64,000 nucleotides of DNA from Pseudonocardia sp. DSM 110487. GTDB taxonomy: Bacteria; Actinomycetota; Actinomycetes; Mycobacteriales; Pseudonocardiaceae. The notes under the pieces are model-generated. The model was not told the DNA's origin. It was given only the letters and a program-made list of their open reading frames with translations, and made no database searches. The stretch covers positions 7,564,001 to 7,628,000 of the forward strand of contig NZ_CP080521.1 in assembly GCF_019468565.1 (NCBI RefSeq), given 5' to 3'. The translations under genes and the position numbers were made by a program. Positions 60,153-64,000 of the stretch are shown here, piece after piece (positions within the stretch are counted from its first letter, which is position 1; each line of letters starts with the position of its first letter).

Positions 60153-61366
60153 GAGAGCACCTCGGGGCTTCGGTTCTCGGGTCCGAAGGCCACGGGCAGC
60201 GCGACGAAGCCGGTGTTGCCGGACATGGGTAGCGCTCTGACCTCGCCGTCGAGGCGCGGATGGCGCAGGCGGCGGGCCAGCAGCGGCAGCGCGACGCTCA
60301 TGTCGCTGCGCGCCACGAAGTGGCCGAGGCAGTGGTGGACCCCGCCACCGAAGGCGAAGTGCGGGGCCCGCTTCGCGGTGATGTCGAACGCCGGCTCCGG
60401 TAGGGCCAGCGGGTCCGTGCCGGCTGACTCGGTGAACAGGTGCACGGTCGTCCCAGCCGGGATGTGCACGCCCTGGAACTCGAAGTCCACCGCGGCCTCC
60501 CGGGTGACCCAGGTCGTGGTCGGGTTGACCCGCATGATCTCCTCGACCGCCGCGCGTCCGAGATCGGGGCGCTCCGCGAGCAGCTCCCACTGGTCCGGGT
60601 ACCGCAGGAAGGTGTGCAGCGCGAGCCCGAGCTGGTTGCGCGTCGTGTCCATGGCAGCGAAGATCAGCAGGACGATCGCGTTGCGCAGCTCCGCATCGCT
60701 CAGCCGGTCGTCGTCGCGATGCGCGAGCACGAGGCGCGAGACGAAGTCGTCGCCCGGGTTCGCCATCCGGTCCCGGATCAGGTCCCCGGCGTAACCGTAC
60801 AGTCCGTCCAGCGCCGCGTGGATCGTGTCGATGTCCTGCCGGATCGTCACCGCGAGGGCCAGGCCGATGTCGTTCGACCAGGCCGAGATGGTGCGCCACT
60901 CCGACTCCGGGATGCCCAGCATGATCGCGAGAACCCGCGCCGCGTAGGGCTCGGCGAACTGCGTCATGAACTCGCACCGCCCCGCCTCCGCGAACTCGTC
61001 GACGAGCTCGTCAGCGAGCGCCTGGAACCGCGGTACGAACCGCTCGATCAGCTTCGGGGAGAACGCGGGAATGAGCAGCCTGCGGATGCGGTGGTGGTCC
61101 TCGCCCTCGAGGTTGAGCAGCGAATCGGACCACCAGTGGGCGAACGCCCCACCGATGACACCGTTGCGCTCCGGCCACTTCGCGCTCCCCTGGACGAGGC
61201 GGCGGTCTTTGAGCAGCTTGCTCACCTCGTCGTAGCGCAGGACGGCGAGCCCGTAGTTGGTGCGCGCGTACCAGCCGACCTGCCGGGCGGCTCTGACCTC
61301 GTCGGACTGGACGGAGAACGCCGGGTCCGCCACGTCGAAGTAGGGCACGTCGGCGCGCGTGGTCAT
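60149..61366 (-). CDS. cytochrome P450
   Basis: A 405-residue P450. I-helix LIFAAMDTTRNQLG has the acidic-Thr pair, ExxR is EEIMRVNP, and the haem motif is FGGGVHHCLG. No redox partner is encoded beside it. ATG 61366 overlaps the stop of a 29-residue peptide gene (ATGA), and its stop overlaps the signal-less binding protein's start, so three products share one tight unit. Confidence 0.9.
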   Translation of the reverse strand: MTTRADVPYFDVADPAFSVQSDEVRAARQVGWYARTNYGLAVLRYDEVSKLLKDRRLVQGSAKWPERNGVIGGAFAHWWSDSLLNLEGEDHHRIRRLLIPAFSPKLIERFVPRFQALADELVDEFAEAGRCEFMTQFAEPYAARVLAIMLGIPESEWRTISAWSNDIGLALAVTIRQDIDTIHAALDGLYGYAGDLIRDRMANPGDDFVSRLVLAHRDDDRLSDAELRNAIVLLIFAAMDTTRNQLGLALHTFLRYPDQWELLAERPDLGRAAVEEIMRVNPTTTWVTREAAVDFEFQGVHIPAGTTVHLFTESAGTDPLALPEPAFDITAKRAPHFAFGGGVHHCLGHFVARSDMSVALPLLARRLRHPRLDGEVRALPMSGNTGFVALPVAFGPENRSPEVLS

Positions 61367-61452
61367 CGCGACGTCCCCTGTGCCGCGGCGTGAATCGGGC
61401 CGGCGTCCGCGTCGACCTGCGGGAGCGTCTCGTGGGGCACGACATGGGTCAT
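61363..61452 (-). CDS. 29-residue peptide translationally coupled to P450
   Basis: A short ORF, MTHVVPHETLPQVDADAGPI, ending QGTSR. It has a strong SD, AGGAGG, 7-8 bases ahead of ATG 61452, stronger than that of the P450, and overlaps the P450 start by ATGA. The quality of its start argues that it is translated. It has three His, no Tyr, Trp or Cys. It could be a coupling leader or a precursor peptide. Confidence 0.5.
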   Translation of the reverse strand: MTHVVPHETLPQVDADAGPIHAAAQGTSR

Positions 61453-61594
61453 GGCCGTTCCTCCTGGTCCTGGATCGACTCCGGATCCGGACGGCGGCGC
61501 ACGTGCCGTCCGCCGATCCCGACCCGGCCGACGCGAACGATCGTTCCTGACGTGACCCGGGTCTCGATGTGGACCATACGCAACACCAGTAGAC

Positions 61595-61614
61595 GTTGTC
61601 CATCGTCAGTCAAC
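61595..61614. promoter_or_regulatory. imperfect inverted repeat upstream of the peptide/P450 unit
   Basis: GTTGTC-8-GTCAAC lies 143 bases upstream of the peptide start. The minus strand also has TTGACT there, a -35-like box. Possible operator of the nearby XRE-cupin regulator. Confidence 0.3.
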
Positions 61615-61632
61615 ACGGCGCCTGGCCTTGGA

Positions 61633-62271
61633 TCACCCCCTGGCGCCGAGGGACTTCACCGCGAGGAACTGGATCGGCAGCGAGATGAGATCGCCGGGAC
61701 CGTGCGCGACCTCGCCCACGAACTGCAGGGCGTCGCCGGCTTCGAGCACGTAGCGCCCGGCCCCGCAGCAGTACTCCATCTTGCCGCTGATCATGAAGAT
61801 GAGCTCGGCGCCGGCGTGCTGGTAGAGCGGGAACGCGTCGGCGCGCTCGGTGAGCGTCACGAGCATCGGCTCGAGGTAGTCGTGCGGCGCGCGCATCGTC
61901 CCCAGCGACTGGTAGAGCTGGCCGTGCGCGGAGTTGCGGTGGTGGATCACCAGACCGCCCCCGGCCTTCACGTGGATGACGTCCTGCTCCTCCGACAGAC
62001 CCCGGAAGAACGCCGTGACCGGGACCGACAGCGCCTCCGACAGGCGAGCGAGCGTGCCGAGGCTCGGCGACGACTGCGCGTTCTCGATCTTGGAAAGCAT
62101 GCTCTTCGACAGTCCGCACTCATCGGCGAGCCGGCCGACGGTCCAACCGTGACGCAGCCGCATCTCCCGTACGCGCTCGGCGATCACCGTCGCGAGTGAC
62201 TCCTCGACCCCGACACGTGGCCGCTCCCCCGCGACCTCCGCCTCCTCCGCGCTCATCCATTCTGTGGCCAC
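61633..62271 (-). CDS. XRE-family regulator with C-terminal cupin
   Basis: A 212-residue regulator. HTH near residues 32-80 (RVREMRLRHGWTVGRLADECGLSKSMLSKIENAQSSPSL) is followed by a cupin (LYQHAGAELIFMISGKMEYCCG) that probably senses a small metabolite. GTG 62271 was chosen for the GGAG 6 bases upstream; ATG 62256 also fits. Precedes the peptide/P450 unit by 180 bases and likely controls it. Confidence 0.82.
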   Translation of the reverse strand: MATEWMSAEEAEVAGERPRVGVEESLATVIAERVREMRLRHGWTVGRLADECGLSKSMLSKIENAQSSPSLGTLARLSEALSVPVTAFFRGLSEEQDVIHVKAGGGLVIHHRNSAHGQLYQSLGTMRAPHDYLEPMLVTLTERADAFPLYQHAGAELIFMISGKMEYCCGAGRYVLEAGDALQFVGEVAHGPGDLISLPIQFLAVKSLGARG

Positions 62272-62435
62272 GGCTCGCTCCACGATGTTGCGCAGGCTCT
62301 CGGGCCCGCGGGGACGGCGGGCCTGCCCCGCCGGCACCAACGCTAGTCGACGCAGGCCGCGAACAGGGCCACTGCCCGTGTCGTGAAGCTGGACGCGGTT
62401 TACCGCCACGTCCATGATCATCGAAAACCGGGAAA

Positions 62436-62484
62436 ATCATCGCGGGGTCGCCTCGATCCGCGATCGAGGCAACCCCGCGATGAT
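62436..62484. terminator. strong bidirectional terminator hairpin
   Basis: Two 23-bp arms (ATCATCGCGGGG... and ...CCCCGCGATGAT) with one mismatch and a 3-base loop. It lies about 57 bases after the permease stop (62541) and ahead of the XRE gene, insulating the two. Confidence 0.75.
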
Positions 62485-62540
62485 CCGGCTTGCCGGTCGG
62501 GCTGGGTGCGTCGGGCGCCCCCCCCCGACGATCCACCTCC

Positions 62541-64000
62541 TCAGGAGGCGAGCAACTGGCCGATGATGATCATGAGGACACCCCCTGCCAGCACCAGGTA
62601 CGGCAGCAGGCTCACCGGCCAACGCTGGGACGTGACGGCACCCTCCGTGGTGGTTTCGACGACGCTGGCAGCAACAGCGTCGGCGCTGGCAGCACTCGTC
62701 TCCGCGGTCGGGTCGGCACCATCGGCACTCGGACTCGCGTCGGAAGCGCCGTCGGCGGTCGGGGCGGCGGGGTCGGCGGCAGTCGCGTCAGCAGCATCAT
62801 CGGCGGTCATGTCAGCAGCACCATCGGCAGCTTCGTCAGCGGTCACGTCGGCAGCGCCATCGGCACTCGGACTCGTGTCCGCAGCGCCGTCGGCGGTCGT
62901 GTCGACGGGGCCGTCGACGGCCACCTCGACAGTCGTGCCAGCAGCGCCACCGGCGGCCGCCACAACAGTCTTACCAGCGCCGCCACCGGCACTCGGACTC
63001 GTGTCCGCAGCGCCATCGGCAGCCGCGTCAGCGGTCACGTCGGCAGCATCGTCGGCGGCGTCGGCGGTCGCGTCGGCGGTCGTGTCGGCGGTCGTGTCGG
63101 CGGTCGTGTCGGCGGTCGTGTCGGCGGTCGTGTCGGCAGGGTCGTCGACGGCCACCTCGACAGCGTCATTCGCAGCGTCATCAGCGGCCGCATCGGCAGC
63201 ACCATCAGCGGTCGCTTCCGCAGCACCATCAGCGGTCGCTTCCGCAGCACCATCAGCGGTCGCTTCCGCAGCACCATCAGCGGTCGCTTCCGCAGCACCA
63301 TCAGCGGTCGCTTCCGCAGCACCATCAGCGGTCGCTTCCGCAGCACCATCAGCGGTCGCTTCCGCAGCACCATCAGCGGTCGCTTCCGCAGCACCATCAG
63401 CGGTCGCTTCCGCAGCACCATCAGCGGTCGCTTCCGCAGCACCATCAGCGGTCGCTTCCGCAGCACCATCAGCGGTCGCTTCCGCAGCACCATCAGCGGT
63501 CGCTTCCGCAGCACCATCAGCGGTCGCTTCCGCAGCACCATCAGCGGTCGCTTCCGCAGCACCATCAGCCGCGCCCGCAGCGCCGTCGGCGGTCTTGTCC
63601 GCAGCGCCGTCGGCGGTCTTGTCCGCAACGCCCTCGGCGGTCTTGTCCGCAACGCCCTCGGCGGTCTTGTCCGCAGCGCCCTCGGCGGTCGCATCGGCAG
63701 CCGCGTCCGCAGCGCCATCGGTGGTCACCTCGACAGCCGCGACGGCGGTCGCGGCGGCGTTCTTGTCAGCAGCGCCATCGGCGGTCGCCACGACAGCCGT
63801 GTCGGTGATGCTGTCGGCGTACATCGACTCCGGAAACTCTCCCTTGTCCTGGACGTAGTGCCGGTAGGCGAAGACCGGGATGACGAGCGCGGCGAAGACG
63901 AGCCCGGTGATCAGTGCGCCCTGACCCCACACGTTCGCACCCCAGCCGAGCAGCAAGGCGTTCACGAACGCGAGGACCGCCCCCGCCCCGATGAGGAAGG
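62541..64000 (-). CDS. APC-type amino acid permease with repeat-expanded TM11-TM12 loop (5' end outside window)
   Basis: The frame runs off the right edge, starting FLIGAGAVLAFVNALLLGWG, through a TM helix and FAYRHYVQDKGEFPESMY. This matches the end of the penultimate TM region of a permease. The last helix is LLPYLVLAGGVLMIIIGQLL. Normally about 20-30 residues lie between; here about 400 residues of Ala/Thr/Asp/Glu-rich repeats (AEATADGA x15 plus degenerate copies) intervene. The loop would be acidic and disordered. The GTG at 63965 is internal. Confidence 0.7.
   Translation of the reverse strand, partial: FLIGAGAVLAFVNALLLGWGANVWGQGALITGLVFAALVIPVFAYRHYVQDKGEFPESMYADSITDTAVVATADGAADKNAAATAVAAVEVTTDGAADAAADATAEGAADKTAEGVADKTAEGVADKTADGAADKTADGAAGAADGAAEATADGAAEATADGAAEATADGAAEATADGAAEATADGAAEATADGAAEATADGAAEATADGAAEATADGAAEATADGAAEATADGAAEATADGAAEATADGAAEATADGAAEATADGAADAAADDAANDAVEVAVDDPADTTADTTADTTADTTADTTADATADAADDAADVTADAAADGAADTSPSAGGGAGKTVVAAAGGAAGTTVEVAVDGPVDTTADGAADTSPSADGAADVTADEAADGAADMTADDAADATAADPAAPTADGASDASPSADGADPTAETSAASADAVAASVVETTTEGAVTSQRWPVSLLPYLVLAGGVLMIIIGQLLAS
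63196..63569. repeat. 24-bp minisatellite: 15 perfect copies plus a partial
   Basis: Perfect head-to-tail 24-base units begin at 63196 and run to 63555, with a partial 16th to 63569. The unit encodes AEATADGA on the minus strand. Since 24 is a multiple of 3, gain or loss of units keeps the frame. Degenerate relatives flank it on both sides from about 62640 to 63800. Confidence 0.95.

Noticed and set aside
61363..61452. Calling the 29-residue peptide a RiPP precursor
   Set aside because: No aromatic or Cys residues for P450 crosslinking, no leader-peptidase or exporter gene nearby. Kept only as a coupled peptide.
63196..63569. CRISPR array
   Set aside because: The 24-base units are contiguous and identical with no spacers, and no cas genes are in the window.
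63035..63718. Minus-strand frame giving repeated VLRKRPLM
   Set aside because: Another register of the same minisatellite, with no flanking protein homology.
62383..63858. Long + strand open frame across the repeats (491 codons, Ser/Ala/Pro rich)
   Set aside because: The frame is open only because the 24-base unit lacks stops in this register. The minus frame has real TM and permease sequence on both sides.

Overview
The window is high-GC DNA with strong Shine-Dalgarno sites, many GTG starts and heavy use of 1-4 base stop/start overlaps. These traits, the regulator types (TetR, HxlR, XRE-NB-ARC-TPR) and the many P450, amidohydrolase and transporter genes point to a catabolically versatile actinobacterium, plausibly Pseudonocardiales (inference from style only). 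No rRNA, tRNA, CRISPR array or intact insertion sequence was seen. The window looks like an accessory catabolic region of a chromosome or large plasmid.

Bases 1-5988 (+): end of an aldehyde dehydrogenase, a scar holding the first residues of a second one, a PLP-dependent decarboxylase, a KstD/fumarate-reductase-like flavoprotein, an MHS-family MFS transporter broken by one missing base, and an SDR dehydrogenase. Bases 6083-17436 (-): two catabolic blocks. The distal block is a tightly overlapped set: fused ABC permease, binding lipoprotein, LigJ-type 4-oxalomesaconate hydratase, class III extradiol dioxygenase, ABC ATPase and two RraA/LigK-type aldolases. It reads as uptake plus meta-cleavage of a gallate- or protocatechuate-like acid to pyruvate and oxaloacetate. 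The proximal block (amidohydrolase, fused CoA-transferase, MaoC hydratase, SDR) looks like a CoA-dependent beta-oxidation-like route, with a divergent TetR gene. A P450 and a LigW-like amidohydrolase follow.

Bases 20965-34026: a YtcJ-type amidohydrolase and an NCS1 transporter joined by a repeat-derived mini-ORF, a 56-residue membrane protein, a perfect 17-bp operator, a TetR gene coupled to a kinase/aminotransferase fusion, then a ureohydrolase, an MBL hydrolase, a polar amino acid ABC transporter, a gamma-glutamyltranspeptidase-like enzyme and another TetR gene. This suggests amine, amino acid or polyamine catabolism. Bases 34135-41895 hold a large NB-ARC/TPR regulator and several small regulator-enzyme pairs, plus remnants of an MFS transporter and of an NAD(P)H-quinone/azoreductase.

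Bases 42105-49196: an amine catabolic unit (copper amine oxidase, APC permease, unknown protein), then a CehA/McbA-like metallohydrolase coupled to a Cys-rich unknown protein. Bases 49490-51244 are patchy: a secreted orphan with lower GC than its neighbours, a RibD/DHFR-like reductase and an IS5-type transposase remnant. Then come a GbcAB-like Rieske oxygenase and reductase. Bases 54632-59232 form a probable metal- or sulfur-stress locus: divergent promoters carry repeated ATACCC/GGGTAT inverted repeats of the CsoR/RcnR/CstR operator type, serving a DHA2 MFS pump, a 241-residue His-rich protein and a His-loop MFS pump.

Bases 59326-62271 (-) hold a compact unit: a 29-residue peptide, P450, signal-less binding-protein fold and 42-residue ORF, with an XRE-cupin regulator upstream. 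The window ends inside an amino acid permease gene whose last extramembrane loop is swollen to about 400 residues by a minisatellite with 15 perfect 24-bp copies. The two most unusual signals are this repeat-expanded permease and the peptide/P450/binding-protein unit.
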